This document shows positions 44,801 through 53,638 of a stretch of 64,000 nt of DNA, in pieces; within the stretch, counting starts at the first letter, position 1, and each line of letters opens with the position of its first letter. The notes under the pieces were generated by a model. It saw nothing but the letters and a program-made list of their open reading frames with translations. It did not search any database and was not told the origin of the DNA. The stretch lies in assembly GCA_035712365.1 (NCBI GenBank), contig DASTAW010000050.1, positions 1 to 64,000 on the forward strand. Direction: 5' to 3'. Source of the stretch: Terriglobia bacterium (lineage in GTDB: Bacteria > Acidobacteriota > Terriglobia > UBA7540). Made by a program: the position numbers and the translations under genes.

Positions 44801-45379
44801 CATCACCTGCGCATCGTCACCAACCTCTGCGTTTACTGGGACCGCATCTTCTTCACCCGCAACGACCGCGTCGTACAGCCGGACCGCGCGATCGGACCCC
44901 AATATGCCGATCTCCATTATCGCGGCTTTTCTACGCCTGTCACCGATCCGAGGCACGTTCGCCCGGACCATTACGAATACGCTTCGCTGATGGACCGCGC
45001 GCCGTGGAACCCCATGCGCGGCTTTTATACGCGTTACGGCAGTGTCGAGAAGCTGGTGGGCCAGGCGGACAATCAACTGGTGGTGATGTCCACTGGAGAT
45101 GAGATGACGGTGCGCTTCAGCGCGGGAGGATTTCCTCCGCTGCGGCAGGGATGGGCGCGGTCACTGTTCCTCGATGCCACCGGCTACGCGAAGGACGGCG
45201 AACCCAACACGGCTTATGCGGCCACGGTCGCCCCGCTTCCCTTCCATGCCATGACGAATTATCCGCCCGGCGCTCGGGACCGCGCTCCGGATGATGCGGG
45301 CTATCGCGACTATCTGAGGAACTACCAGACACGGCCGTCGTACCAGTTGATTCCGTCGCTGGCGCCGCCGGTGAATTGA
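41813..45379 (+). CDS. Very large exported TPR / FG-GAP (VCBS) repeat protein
   Basis: The product (1188 residues) begins with a membrane or signal segment (KKVVLISGAIVAAALVPFLA). TPR repeats follow (about residues 55-195; KAYYEQGKYPQAADEFQKVV, DYNLGILDKRELHYGPAEEA). From about 310 to 720 there are at least six FG-GAP/VCBS blades with calcium-type loops: DYDGDSHPDL, DADNDGLLDL, DFDGNTYPDL, DFDHDGRFDL, DIDGNSYVDL and a weaker DYDNSGNLSL. The rest has an ASPIC/UnbV-like part and a C-terminal domain of about 400 residues that I do not recognise. ATG 41813 has GGGAG upstream. A periplasmic or surface assembly role is inferred from the domains. Confidence 0.85.
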   Translation: MNQSWKKVVLISGAIVAAALVPFLAIQRESDAHPGNGTAAAQPPTAWSMAQAKAPDAATLQTWRNVGKAYYEQGKYPQAADEFQKVVKSGHAVATDYLDLGLAYTQANDLNPALSALTTAKQMAPTLVAVDYNLGILDKRELHYGPAEEAFRKVLAADPDDPATLFNLGTVYFAERKLGPALDVHERLNKIGFERGQNFYVASLFRTFTILVRMGRRDEAQKVLKLHQEYSDKVPGISLQSPALEKGKYGAVLVPAAPPVQVAGGAAARPVDFREITSQLDISTRGGGEAESGDSAEIKAADYSPDFAQSKLLPLLGASIAVGDYDGDSHPDLYLVNPAGRNQLFHNSGTGTFTDVTAKAGVEGPGHSVSATFADYDNSGNLSLFVAGLGGVHLYKNDGKGTFTDVTEKAGLKPQPGEVDTRALLFDADNDGLLDLVVTSYTNLNDPPHEASFRFPDNFPPAAIHFYRNNGNGTFTDITEATGLGDVRGRFRSALFADFDGNTYPDLVFFRDDGPPVLFENLGGDKFQDRSREAGAAFSRLTAIGGAVADFDHDGRFDLALWTTDGCEVLRNNGNARFTPFPDLPAIKPPAPLLAFRGLAADIDGNSYVDLLVADSAGKLHLLANRLGRFHEEATHLPISNSAKLASLGATWIGKPGVLDLVGTTRSGTLAAWAKAGLPEHWLEISMEGSKSNKQGVGSEIELKQGNFYDKVLISSGPAYVYTGNLAKLDVVRATWPTQIVQNNLAVATDSPIRFRESERLASSCPMLYAWNGRQFVFVTDILGVGPLGELAPDGTRTKPYSREFIRLPDTFEPRDGSYEFQMTDELREVDYFDRLHLVAVDHPAGEKIYANEIYASTPSEPRLYAVRGEQLPVSAVDDHGNNVLPLLTKADHRYPHGFERLRIPGMAKLHSLTLDLGHLPQAGRVSLWLTGWVFWTDSNGSRALMHDPSTPMVSPYVQVRDRQGKWVTVIPDMGLPSGTNRTMRVDLTGKFLSADHHLRIVTNLCVYWDRIFFTRNDRVVQPDRAIGPQYADLHYRGFSTPVTDPRHVRPDHYEYASLMDRAPWNPMRGFYTRYGSVEKLVGQADNQLVVMSTGDEMTVRFSAGGFPPLRQGWARSLFLDATGYAKDGEPNTAYAATVAPLPFHAMTNYPPGARDRAPDDAGYRDYLRNYQTRPSYQLIPSLAPPVN

Positions 45380-45380
45380 C

Positions 45381-45477
45381 GCAAGGCAGAAGGAGAGCCA
45401 GCCAGGTTTGCTGTGTGAGAAGAACCGCGGGCCTCGAAACCGAAGCTCCGCGCTACCCCGGCTCCCTTCTCTCTTGC
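45381..45477 (+). terminator. Long imperfect hairpin after the TPR/FG-GAP gene
   Basis: GCAAG and AGAAGGAGAGCC (45381-45399) pair with GGCTCCCTTCT and CTTGC (45460-45477). The structure lies between two convergent genes, ending 15 bases from the stop of the small minus-strand gene, so it could act as a bidirectional terminator. The loop is about 60 bases and the U-run is weak. Confidence 0.35.
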
Positions 45478-45492
45478 AGCAAAGCCTGCCGC

Positions 45493-45750
45493 TTACTGGA
45501 CGCGACTCGGGGACTCCGCAGCCGTAAGAGCCGCAGCGGGCGCTAACAGGCCCAGGCCCTGCAGAAGGAAGATGGTCCGCTGGGCGGCGTCACGCCAGAC
45601 CAACTGGCAGCTTTCTCCCTGGCAGTTCTGGACGTATACGTCGCCTCCCGAATACTCCAGGCTGCAATTCTTGAATATGCAATTGACAAACACGCCATCA
45701 TCGAGGATGACGTGCTGATTCTCAAATGTTCTATCTTCGTATCGAGTCAT
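45493..45750 (-). CDS. Small pentapeptide-like hypothetical protein
   Basis: The 85-residue product starts MTRYEDRTFENQHVILDDGV and continues with FVNCIFKNCSLEYSGG and VYVQNCQGESCQLVW. The spaced Cys/Asn/Leu pattern suggests a short beta-helix of the pentapeptide-repeat type. The C-terminal part is hydrophobic (IFLLQGLGLLAPAAALTA). The function is unknown. I chose ATG 45750; the frame runs only four codons further. It lies downstream of the sigma-factor gene on the same strand, about 230 bases away. Confidence 0.6.
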   Translation of the reverse strand: MTRYEDRTFENQHVILDDGVFVNCIFKNCSLEYSGGDVYVQNCQGESCQLVWRDAAQRTIFLLQGLGLLAPAAALTAAESPSRVQ

Positions 45751-45983
45751 ACTCGCGCACAAGGTCCTTTATCGGAGCATTTGGGAATTTCAGGTCTTGC
45801 CGCCGCCCCCCTTTGCGGCCTCAAGAAAGCATCTGTAGTGGTTCTGATGGGAGCCTACCATTTGCTGATGCCCGACGCAATCGTTCAGAGATGTACATCG
45901 ACTCGCCGATGACGTTTCCCTCAAGTACCATTCAGCTTGGCGGGGCGCGGCCCCATCTCAGAAACAGATCGGCAGGAAACGCT

Positions 45984-46925
45984 TCAGACGCCAGGTCCTG
46001 CGGCATCGGTGGAAGGCGCAGGCCAAGGCCCCGGCGCGGGCCGGCGGGATCCCCGGCCATCCGGCCGCAGGCATGCCCGATCAGCCACCCTGCTGCGGAG
46101 TCTCGATATGGCGCCCGAGTGCAGTTGCGAAACCCGCGATTCGTCGATGCCAAGCCGGCAGCCAATCTGCTTCATGGTCAGCGCCTTTTTGTAGTAGAGC
46201 GCGATAATGGAGCGCTCGCGTTCGCTCAGGCAGCGGAGCGCGCGGGAAAGCAAATCTCTCTGTTCGCGGCGGTAACACAGCTCGAAGGGGCTGGCATCCT
46301 GCGAGGCTGGCAGGTCCTCTTCGTTCACACGCCTGCTGCTGTCCGGCAGAAAGCGGGCGTTGGTACCTTCAAAACCAAGCCGCTGCAACTCCGCCGCCCG
46401 TTCATGCCAGCGCTCGAGGCCCATACCCATCGCGCTGGCCATCTCTGCCGCTTCCGGCGCGCGCCCCAGACTGCGTTCAAGGGTCTGGCAGGTGGATTCG
46501 ACTTTCTTGACCCTGCGCCGCATGTCACGCGAGGCGTAATCCTGGTCTCGCAGCGAATCGAGCATGGCCCCACGGATGCGATAGCGCGCGTAACTTTCGA
46601 TCGATGGTCCCCTGGCAGGATCAAATTTGCGCACAGCGTCGATCAATCCCACCGTCCCGTCGCTGACAAGGTCGTCAAGCTCGACGTGCGCCGGCAGACG
46701 GCCGCGCAACTGAAAGGCAATCCGCTTGACCAGCGGCGCCAGCTTCACCACGAGGTCGTTGGCGCTACTCCCATCGTGGGCCGGCCCGCGTTTCTGTTCC
46801 GGGCGCGGATTGCCGGTGGAACACATCCTGCCGCCGCCAGGGTTGCCAGCGGAACGCCGGCGGCGCTCGCGCCCATCGTAGTGATGTTCATCAGGGTTTC
46901 GAGATATGCCAGGTTGGATTGCCAC
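45984..46925 (-). CDS. FliA/WhiG-type RNA polymerase sigma factor
   Basis: The 313-residue product has region 2 (HVELDDLVSDGTVGLIDAVR, KFDPARGPSIESYARYRIRG, AMLDSLRDQD), region 3, and region 4 (LSERERSIIALYYKKALTMK, QIGCRLGIDESRVSQLHSGA). These are the hallmarks of sigma28-type factors. GTG 46925 has AAGGAGG seven bases upstream, so the first 50 residues, which are basic and low-complexity, are likely translated. An internal ATG at 46826 is the alternative. The C-terminal 35 residues are a Pro/Arg-rich tail not usual for FliA. No flagellar genes are near, so its regulon is unknown. Confidence 0.85.
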   Translation of the reverse strand: MAIQPGISRNPDEHHYDGRERRRRSAGNPGGGRMCSTGNPRPEQKRGPAHDGSSANDLVVKLAPLVKRIAFQLRGRLPAHVELDDLVSDGTVGLIDAVRKFDPARGPSIESYARYRIRGAMLDSLRDQDYASRDMRRRVKKVESTCQTLERSLGRAPEAAEMASAMGMGLERWHERAAELQRLGFEGTNARFLPDSSRRVNEEDLPASQDASPFELCYRREQRDLLSRALRCLSERERSIIALYYKKALTMKQIGCRLGIDESRVSQLHSGAISRLRSRVADRACLRPDGRGSRRPAPGPWPAPSTDAAGPGV

Positions 46926-47809
46926 TTCAACACCTCCTTAAAATTCGTCTCCGTCGCAGATGGAGCAAGGCTGTCAGCAGGGCTGGAAGCCGTTTCAAGC
47001 CTCCGGCAGCCTGGCACCGCCGCGCACGTCAAGCCGTTAATGCACGGAGCGGGCCAACTCGGCTTCGAGGCTGGAAAAATGTGCCGCCCAACCCTTGTGC
47101 CAAGTGCGATCACGCGGACAGGTCCGCGACCATGCGAGCAGCAAACTGGCCGGCGCTTTTCAGAATGCCGGAAACAAGATACTCGTGTTTGTCCCGCTTT
47201 TTCAGACGCTTAGGGAATCTATAGCCTGGCCTTTCGCCTGCGATAACAGCGTCGCGTCAGTTGAGGCCATGGCAGCATCAAGAGGCGCTCGAAAAAATTA
47301 CGCCCGGGCAGTGCGAGGCCCGATTGGGAGCAGCGGTCAACACGATCAAAGGGCTGATTCTTCTCAATTCGGGAAGGCTCGAGGCCCGTGATGAACGATG
47401 GTTCGAAGGCGGTGCTTAAGAGAAGTTTCATGAGAACATCCTAGGGAATCGCAGCCGGGATGAAGGGCGGCGAAGTTGGCGCGGATTGGCGGCCGGGCTG
47501 AATTCCAAATCAGAACAGTTTCCCGATTTGGGAATCGGCCGATAAAACTTCTTGCCGCATTGCGAGGATCGTCACCGATACCCACACGGGAAGCTGGCGG
47601 GCGCGGACACCCCTTCACGAGGTGGTGAGGCAACAAAGGGTCTCAGGTGATTTGCAACCGGGAAGGAGCTCGGGTCGCAAAGTCGACGCCGGACAAATTT
47701 AATTTCCATGAATCAGCGCCAGCGCGCCTGATGATACGGCATCATGAAGATTTGACGGACCGATCGAGGAGGTCCGGCGGGAATTTTTCGCGAGTCTTAA
47801 AAAACCCTT
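46926..47809 (+). other. Long intergenic region without supported gene
   Basis: About 0.9 kb separates the divergent sigma-factor gene from the ACIII operon promoter. Several open frames exist, but none has a ribosome site or recognisable sequence. Some small inverted repeats are visible, such as ATCAG-CTGAT near 47715-47740. The segment is large for this gene-dense window, so an undetected small RNA or a decayed gene is possible. Confidence 0.45.
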
Positions 47810-47838
47810 TTGCAAAATTTTTACACATCGTGTATATT
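47810..47838 (+). promoter_or_regulatory. Sigma70-like promoter of the ACIII-oxidase operon
   Basis: TTGCAA (47810-47815) and TATATT (47833-47838) are separated by exactly 17 bases in an AT-rich stretch. The predicted start near 47845 leaves an untranslated leader of about 137 bases before actA. No other equally good pair lies upstream of the operon. Confidence 0.6.
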
Positions 47839-47981
47839 TTCAGGTTTCATTGTGCTGTCAGGCGGATAGTAAACGCCACTGGGGCGCGGTCAAACCCATT
47901 AATGTGCAGAAGATTTAGAGGATGCTGACGCCTCGATAACCGCAGATTCGTACTCTGCAGGATGCATGTAAGGCTCTCAAA

Positions 47982-48632
47982 ATGTCCCAAATCTTTCATC
48001 GCAGCATGAACGCCATTGCCAAAGCGTCGCTCTATGGCATCGTCATTCTTATTTGTGCGCTCGGCTACGGCATCTGGCAGGTCAACCAGTCGTCTTACTT
48101 CACGTACATCCAGCGTCCTATTCCGCAGCCGGTGCCTTTCAGCCACGAGCACCACACAGCGCAGCTTGGCATTGACTGCCGATACTGCCACACGTCGGTT
48201 GAAAATTCGTTCTATGCGGGTATTCCTCCCACGCACATCTGCATGTCCTGCCACTCGCAGCTTTGGACGAACGCCGACATGCTGGAGCCAGTGCGGGCGA
48301 GCTACCGCACCAATGATTCGATCCTGTGGAACAAGGTCAACGCCCTGCCGGACTTTGTCTTCTTCAACCACAGTATTCACATCAGCAAAGGAATTGGCTG
48401 CACGACGTGTCACGGGCAGCTTGGCAAGATGCCGATCACCTGGCGGGAAAATACCCTCTACATGAGGTGGTGCATCAACTGCCACAAGCATCCGGAGCGT
48501 TACGTCAGACCGAAGAAGGACGTATTCGATCCGATTTACACTCCGCCTGCCAACCAGATCGCCATGGGCAGGAAATTGGTGAAGCAGTATGAGATAAGGA
48601 GTCTGACAAGTTGCGAGACGTGTCACCGATAA
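47982..48632 (+). CDS. actA: Alternative complex III pentahaem cytochrome c subunit ActA
   Basis: ActA is the membrane-anchored multihaem cytochrome of alternative complex III, a quinol-oxidising complex that replaces cytochrome bc1. The 216-residue product has one N-terminal membrane helix (about 16-33) and five CxxCH sites: residues 66-70, 87-91, 140-144, 164-168 and 211-215. Five haems match the known ActA type. The last CxxCH is at the very C-terminus. It is the first gene of the operon, 22 bases before actB. Confidence 0.94.
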   Translation: MSQIFHRSMNAIAKASLYGIVILICALGYGIWQVNQSSYFTYIQRPIPQPVPFSHEHHTAQLGIDCRYCHTSVENSFYAGIPPTHICMSCHSQLWTNADMLEPVRASYRTNDSILWNKVNALPDFVFFNHSIHISKGIGCTTCHGQLGKMPITWRENTLYMRWCINCHKHPERYVRPKKDVFDPIYTPPANQIAMGRKLVKQYEIRSLTSCETCHR

Positions 48633-48654
48633 ACAGCGCACACAGGAACAACCA

Positions 48655-51600
48655 ATGAAGGACAAGAACTTCATCGACCTCGCCTCAGTCCGGGCGGGTC
48701 TGGAAAATGGGGGCAGGAAACGCTTCTGGCGAAGCCTGGATCAATTGGCTGACACCGAAGAGTATCAGGAACTTGCGCGGCGCGAGTTCCCAACAAATCC
48801 TGTCAAACCTGCCGAATCCGGAGTCAGCCGGCGAAACATGCTGAAGCTGATGGCTGCTTCCGCCGGCCTCGCGGGATTGACGGCCTGCACAAAGCTTCCG
48901 ATCGAACACATTGCGCCCTACGTTAGACCTTCCGAAGAGTTTGTTCCTGGCCACCCCTTGTTCTACGCCACCTCAATGCCTCGCCCCGAAGGAGGCGCTC
49001 TGGGCCTGTTGGTGAAGAGCGATATGGGCCGCCCCACCAAGGCGGAAGGTAATCCCGACCACCCGGCCAGCCTTGGCAGCACGGACGTTTTTGGCCAGGC
49101 ATCGGTGCTCGACCTGTGGGACCCCGACCGTGCTCAGACGGTGTTGCACGAAGGCGCCATCACCAACTACAGCGAGTTTCTGGAATTACTGGGCCAGTTG
49201 CGAAGTATGTACCTGACCCGGAAGGGCGCAGGATTTCGAATCTTGACTGAGACGATTACGTCGCCAACGCTGGGCAGCCAACTGGCGTCGCTGACGGCGC
49301 AGTTCCCGGAAGCGAAGTGGCATCAGTACACGCCTGTGAACCGCCACGCGGAGCGGGAGGCCCTTCGGGCGGTGTATGGCGAACAGCTAAGCGCATACTA
49401 CCGGTTTGACCAGGCTGATGTGGTGCTTGCGCTGGATTCCGATTTCCTGTGTTCGGGGCGGGCCGGCGTACGCTACACTCGCGACTTCGCTGACAAGCGC
49501 CGGGTCCGGGACACGCACAGTTCCATGAACCGTCTGTACGTGGTTGAATCGATGGCCACGATCACAGGCGCTGCGGCCGATCACCGGCTTCCGCTAAGGT
49601 CCAGCCAGGTTGAGGCTTTTGCCACGGCGTTGGCTGCGGCGGTGGGGGTGAAAGGAATAGATGCCGGCGCACAGGCCCCGGCCGGAGCTTCGGCGGGGTG
49701 GCTTGCCGGCGTGGCGCGCGATCTCCAGCGGCACGGCGGAGCCAGCATCGTTCTGGCCGGTGAGCATCAGCCGCCCATTGTCCATGCCCTGGCGCACGCC
49801 ATCAACGCGGCGCTCGGCAACAACGGCAAAACGGTCATCCACACGGCCCCGATTGAAGCGCGGCCGGTCAACGAGATGGAATCCATCCGGGAACTCGCGG
49901 GCGACATGAATTCCGGTAAGGTCGAAACCCTGTTGATCATCGGCGGCAATCCGGTCTACAACGCTCCCGCCGATCTGGACTTTGAAAAGGCGCTCGATCG
50001 CGTCAGCCTCCGCCTGCGGCTGGGAATTTATAATGATGAAACGTCTTACCGCTGCCACTGGCTGGTTCCTCAGACCCATTTCCTGGAATCGTGGAGCGAC
50101 GAACGCGCTTACGACGGTACGGCGTGCATCGTTCAGCCGCTGATTGCGCCGCTCTATGGCAACCATTCCCCGCATGAAATCCTGGGAGCGCTTCTCGGAG
50201 ACCCTGGCCGCACTCCGCACGACTGGGTCCGCGGCTACTGGTCTGACCAGAAACTCACAACCTCCGTTGAGTACGAAACTTTCTGGGAGACCGCCCTCGA
50301 AAAAGGCGTGATCGCAGGGACCGCCTTCCCGGCCAGGACCGTGACCGCCAAGCCCGGCTTCGCCGCTGCCCTGGGCGGGCGCGCAAACGGCGGGAGCGCG
50401 GGCGCCGGTCCAATGGAGATTAGCTTCCGCCCCGACCCGACCGTCTGGGACGGCAGCTTCACCAATAATTCCTGGCTCCAGGAACTGCCCAAGCCGCTGA
50501 CCACCATGACCTGGGACAACGCAGCCTTTATCAGCCTTGCCGCCGCCGAGCAACTGGGCGTCACGAATGGCGATGTGGTGGAGATCGCTTACGAGGGGCG
50601 CAAGCTTCGTCTCCCCGTCTGGATCCTTCCCGGCCACGCGGACGGCTGTGTGACGGTCAGCTTCGGCTACGGCCGCTCCCGCGCGGGCCACGTGGGCAAT
50701 GGAACAGGATTCAACGCCTATTCCATCTGGACCTCCGATAAGCCCGGCTTCGGGCCGATTTCGCAGCCGCGGAAAACCGGCGAGCGTTACCATCTTGTGA
50801 CCATGCAGCGCCACAACATTATCAACGCGGGCGGCCGCAAGCAGGAGGAGGAGAGCAAGAGCGCCTTCGAGCGTGAGCTGGTGCGGGTTGCAAGTCTCGA
50901 CGAGTTTCGTTCAGACCCCGATTTTGCGGCGGACCCGGCCGAAGAAACGGTCCAGGCCCCCAACCTCTATCCCCAGTATGACTACAGCACGGGATATCAG
51001 TGGGCCATGGCGATTGATCTGAATAGCTGCGTGGGCTGCAATTCCTGCGTGATCGCCTGCTATGCCGAGAACAACATCGCGGTGGTTGGCAAAGACCAGG
51101 TGGACAAAGGGCGCATCATGCAGTGGATCCGGGTGGACACGTACTGGCGCGGCGGCCTCGAGAACCCGGAAACCTATCGTGTGGTGATGCCCTGTATGCA
51201 CTGTGAAAATGCGCCTTGCGAATATGTGTGCCCGGTGGGGGCCACCGTGCACAGTCCCGAAGGGCTCAACCTGATGGTTTACAACCGCTGTGTCGGTACG
51301 CGCTACTGCTCGAACAACTGCCCCTACAAGGTGAGAAGGTTTAATTTTTATCTCTTTTCCGACTGGCAGACGCCCAGCCTTTACGGCGTGCGGAACCCGG
51401 ACGTTTCGGTCCGCAGCCGCGGGGTGATGGAGAAATGCACTTACTGCGTGCAGCGCATCAAGGAAGCCGAAATCAGGACGCAGGAAGAAAATCGCACCAT
51501 TCAGGACGGCGAAGTGGTTACCGCCTGTCAGCAGGCTTGCCCCACCCAGGCGATTATTTTCGGAAATAAGAACGATCCCAAGAGCAAAGTTGCAGCCCAG

Positions 51601-51720
51601 AAGGCGCAATCGAGGAACTACGTTTTGTTAGCCGATTTGAACATACGTCCACGGACCTCGTATCTGGCAACGCTGCGAAATCCGAATCCGGAGATCAAGG
51701 AGCAAGGGGATGTCCGTTAG
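48655..51720 (+). CDS. actB: Alternative complex III iron-sulfur/molybdopterin-like subunit ActB
   Basis: The product (1021 residues) fuses a molybdopterin-oxidoreductase-like domain with a ferredoxin-like domain, the usual form of ActB. A twin-arginine motif (Arg59-Arg60, [14 protein letters not shown]) lies internally, as in other ActB proteins. The C-terminal part binds Fe-S clusters through [35 protein letters not shown] and CTYC...CQQACPTQ. Known ActB proteins lack the Mo cofactor, and the first domain here may also be structural. The stop overlaps actC by 11 bases. Confidence 0.94.
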   Translation: MKDKNFIDLASVRAGLENGGRKRFWRSLDQLADTEEYQELARREFPTNPVKPAESGVSRRNMLKLMAASAGLAGLTACTKLPIEHIAPYVRPSEEFVPGHPLFYATSMPRPEGGALGLLVKSDMGRPTKAEGNPDHPASLGSTDVFGQASVLDLWDPDRAQTVLHEGAITNYSEFLELLGQLRSMYLTRKGAGFRILTETITSPTLGSQLASLTAQFPEAKWHQYTPVNRHAEREALRAVYGEQLSAYYRFDQADVVLALDSDFLCSGRAGVRYTRDFADKRRVRDTHSSMNRLYVVESMATITGAAADHRLPLRSSQVEAFATALAAAVGVKGIDAGAQAPAGASAGWLAGVARDLQRHGGASIVLAGEHQPPIVHALAHAINAALGNNGKTVIHTAPIEARPVNEMESIRELAGDMNSGKVETLLIIGGNPVYNAPADLDFEKALDRVSLRLRLGIYNDETSYRCHWLVPQTHFLESWSDERAYDGTACIVQPLIAPLYGNHSPHEILGALLGDPGRTPHDWVRGYWSDQKLTTSVEYETFWETALEKGVIAGTAFPARTVTAKPGFAAALGGRANGGSAGAGPMEISFRPDPTVWDGSFTNNSWLQELPKPLTTMTWDNAAFISLAAAEQLGVTNGDVVEIAYEGRKLRLPVWILPGHADGCVTVSFGYGRSRAGHVGNGTGFNAYSIWTSDKPGFGPISQPRKTGERYHLVTMQRHNIINAGGRKQEEESKSAFERELVRVASLDEFRSDPDFAADPAEETVQAPNLYPQYDYSTGYQWAMAIDLNSCVGCNSCVIACYAENNIAVVGKDQVDKGRIMQWIRVDTYWRGGLENPETYRVVMPCMHCENAPCEYVCPVGATVHSPEGLNLMVYNRCVGTRYCSNNCPYKVRRFNFYLFSDWQTPSLYGVRNPDVSVRSRGVMEKCTYCVQRIKEAEIRTQEENRTIQDGEVVTACQQACPTQAIIFGNKNDPKSKVAAQKAQSRNYVLLADLNIRPRTSYLATLRNPNPEIKEQGDVR

Positions 51721-53098
51721 AGAACCCGAAGACGTGGGTACCCTGGTCGTCCCGGGAAGCGACGTCCTTGCCCCCGGCCACACGTACGGGTCCGTCACCG
51801 ACAAAATCAGCGCCATTGTCTTAACGCGGGGCACCGGCAACAAATATAAGGTGGGATTCGCGACCGCCGTGGCGCTCTTCATTGGGCTCAACATCGGCAT
51901 CACGGTCCTGATGGCCTATGGCGTGGGCGTATGGGGCATCAACATTCCGGTGGGCTGGGGCTACGCCATCACGAATTTCGTCTGGTGGATCGGAATCGGC
52001 CACGCCGGCACGCTGATTTCAGCCTTTCTGTTGCTGATGCGCCAAAGATGGCGCACCTCCATCAACCGGTTTGCCGAGGCCATGACTCTGTTTGCCGTGG
52101 CCTGCGCGGGCATGTTTCCTCTGCTGCACATGGGCCGGCCGTGGCTTTTCTACTGGCTGCTTCCCTACCCGGACACGATGGGTGTCTGGCCGCAGTTCCG
52201 CAGTCCGCTGGTCTGGGACGTTTTTGCAGTTTCCACGTACGCGACCGTTTCCCTGCTGTTCTGGTATGTCGGGTTGATCCCCGATCTTGCGACGGTTCGG
52301 GACCGCGCCACCAAGCGGTTCAAGCAGATCATCTACGGAATTTTTGCCTTGGGCTGGAGAGGTTCGGCGCGCCACTGGGAGCGGTATGAAATGGCGGGCC
52401 TGCTGCTCGCGGGGATCGCAACGCCGCTGGTTGTTTCTGTCCACACTGTGGTGAGCTTCGACTTCACCATTGCCATCCTTCCAGGCTGGCACAGCACGAT
52501 CTTCCCTCCCTATTTCGTTGCGGGCGCCATCTATTCCGGCTTCGCCATGGTGATTGCGCTGGCCGTGCCCTTGCGGAAATACTATGGCCTCGAAGACTTC
52601 CTCACCATCCGCCACCTGGACAACATGGGCAAGATCATGCTGGCCACGGGGCTGATTGTCGCCTACAGCTACGTTATGGAAACCTTCATGGCGTTTTACG
52701 GCGGCAACAAGTTTGACGTTTACATGATCATGAACAGGATGACCGGGCCTTACGCGACTGTTTACTGGGTGCTGATCGCCGTGAACCTCGTCATCCCGCA
52801 GTTGCTGTGGTCATCGCGCATCCGGCGCAACCCGCTCTACCTTTTCCTGCTGTCCTTCTCCGTGCAGACCGGCATGTGGATGGAACGCTACATGATTATC
52901 GTCACCGCCCTGCATCGCGATTTTGTCCCCTCGTCCTGGGGAATGTTCGTCCCGACGCGCTGGGATTGGATCGTCTTTGTCGGCACCATCGGCTTCTTCT
53001 TTACGCTCTTCTACCTTTTTATCCGCTTCCTTCCCATGATCTCGATCTTCGAAATGCGGGATCTGGTCCACAAGACCACAGAGGAGGCCACACCTTAA
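51710..53098 (+). CDS. actC: Alternative complex III NrfD-like membrane subunit ActC
   Basis: This 462-residue protein has about ten membrane helices and belongs to the NrfD/PsrC family, which binds quinol. Typical segments are NFVWWIGIGHAGTLISAFLL, LFAVACAGMFPLLHMGRPWL and VSVHTVVSFDFTIAILPGWH. ActC provides the quinol-oxidation site of alternative complex III. The start overlaps the actB end by 11 bases, and actD begins directly after the stop. Confidence 0.94.
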   Translation: MSVREPEDVGTLVVPGSDVLAPGHTYGSVTDKISAIVLTRGTGNKYKVGFATAVALFIGLNIGITVLMAYGVGVWGINIPVGWGYAITNFVWWIGIGHAGTLISAFLLLMRQRWRTSINRFAEAMTLFAVACAGMFPLLHMGRPWLFYWLLPYPDTMGVWPQFRSPLVWDVFAVSTYATVSLLFWYVGLIPDLATVRDRATKRFKQIIYGIFALGWRGSARHWERYEMAGLLLAGIATPLVVSVHTVVSFDFTIAILPGWHSTIFPPYFVAGAIYSGFAMVIALAVPLRKYYGLEDFLTIRHLDNMGKIMLATGLIVAYSYVMETFMAFYGGNKFDVYMIMNRMTGPYATVYWVLIAVNLVIPQLLWSSRIRRNPLYLFLLSFSVQTGMWMERYMIIVTALHRDFVPSSWGMFVPTRWDWIVFVGTIGFFFTLFYLFIRFLPMISIFEMRDLVHKTTEEATP

Positions 53099-53638
53099 AT
53101 GATCAGGATGAATTCCCTTTACGGACTGATGGCCGAGTTCATTTCGGCGGAGGAACTTCTGGAAGCGAGCAAGCTCGCCACCGAAGCCGGTTACAAGCGC
53201 CTGGATGCGTACTCGCCTTTCCCCATCGAAGGACTTGCTGAAGCCATCGGGGTCGAGAAGACCAGGCTGCCGATCATCGTTTTCTGTGGAGGCTTGTTCG
53301 GGTGCTGCGGGGGCTTCTTTCTGCAGTGGTGGCCCAACGTCATCGGATATCCGCTGAACATCGGCGGCAAGCCCTGGGACAGTTGGCCGGCCTTCATACC
53401 TATCACGTTCGAACTGACGATTCTGTGCGCTGCGTTGGCGACCACCTTCGGCATGATCGCGCTCAACGGTCTGCCCTCTCCTTATCATCCTGCGTTCAAC
53501 GTCGAGCGATTTGCGCTGGCCAGCAAAGACCGGTTTTTCCTGCTGATCGAAGCGGAGGACCCCCATTTTGAACTGGAGCGGACACGGCAGTTTCTGAACG
53601 AACTCAATCCTCGCGAGGTATCGGAAGTTGAAAGCTAA
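53099..53638 (+). CDS. actD: Alternative complex III subunit ActD (DUF3341)
   Basis: The product (179 residues) has the DUF3341 pattern: a soluble N-terminal part (GLMAEFISAEELLEASKLAT, YKRLDAYSPFPIEG) and two membrane helices (LPIIVFCGGLFGCCGGFFLQ; AFIPITFELTILCAALATTF) with GYPLNIGGKPWDSWPAF between. The C-terminal tail is acidic. It follows actC without a gap; ATG 53108 is an in-frame alternative. ActE starts inside its last codons (11-base overlap). Confidence 0.92.
   Translation: MIRMNSLYGLMAEFISAEELLEASKLATEAGYKRLDAYSPFPIEGLAEAIGVEKTRLPIIVFCGGLFGCCGGFFLQWWPNVIGYPLNIGGKPWDSWPAFIPITFELTILCAALATTFGMIALNGLPSPYHPAFNVERFALASKDRFFLLIEAEDPHFELERTRQFLNELNPREVSEVES

Noticed and set aside
45726-47213. 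495-codon plus-strand open frame opposite the sigma-factor gene
   Set aside because: Antisense shadow of the sigma gene; the sequence is low-complexity Arg/Pro-rich with no known features.
47637-47780. Possible GEMM (c-di-GMP-I/cGAMP) riboswitch, from GGGTCGCAAAGTC and nearby hairpins
   Set aside because: Only the CGCAAAG stretch matches well. The expected outer stem and the GCAAACC hairpin are poor, and the segment lies upstream of the best promoter for actA, so it would not be in that transcript.
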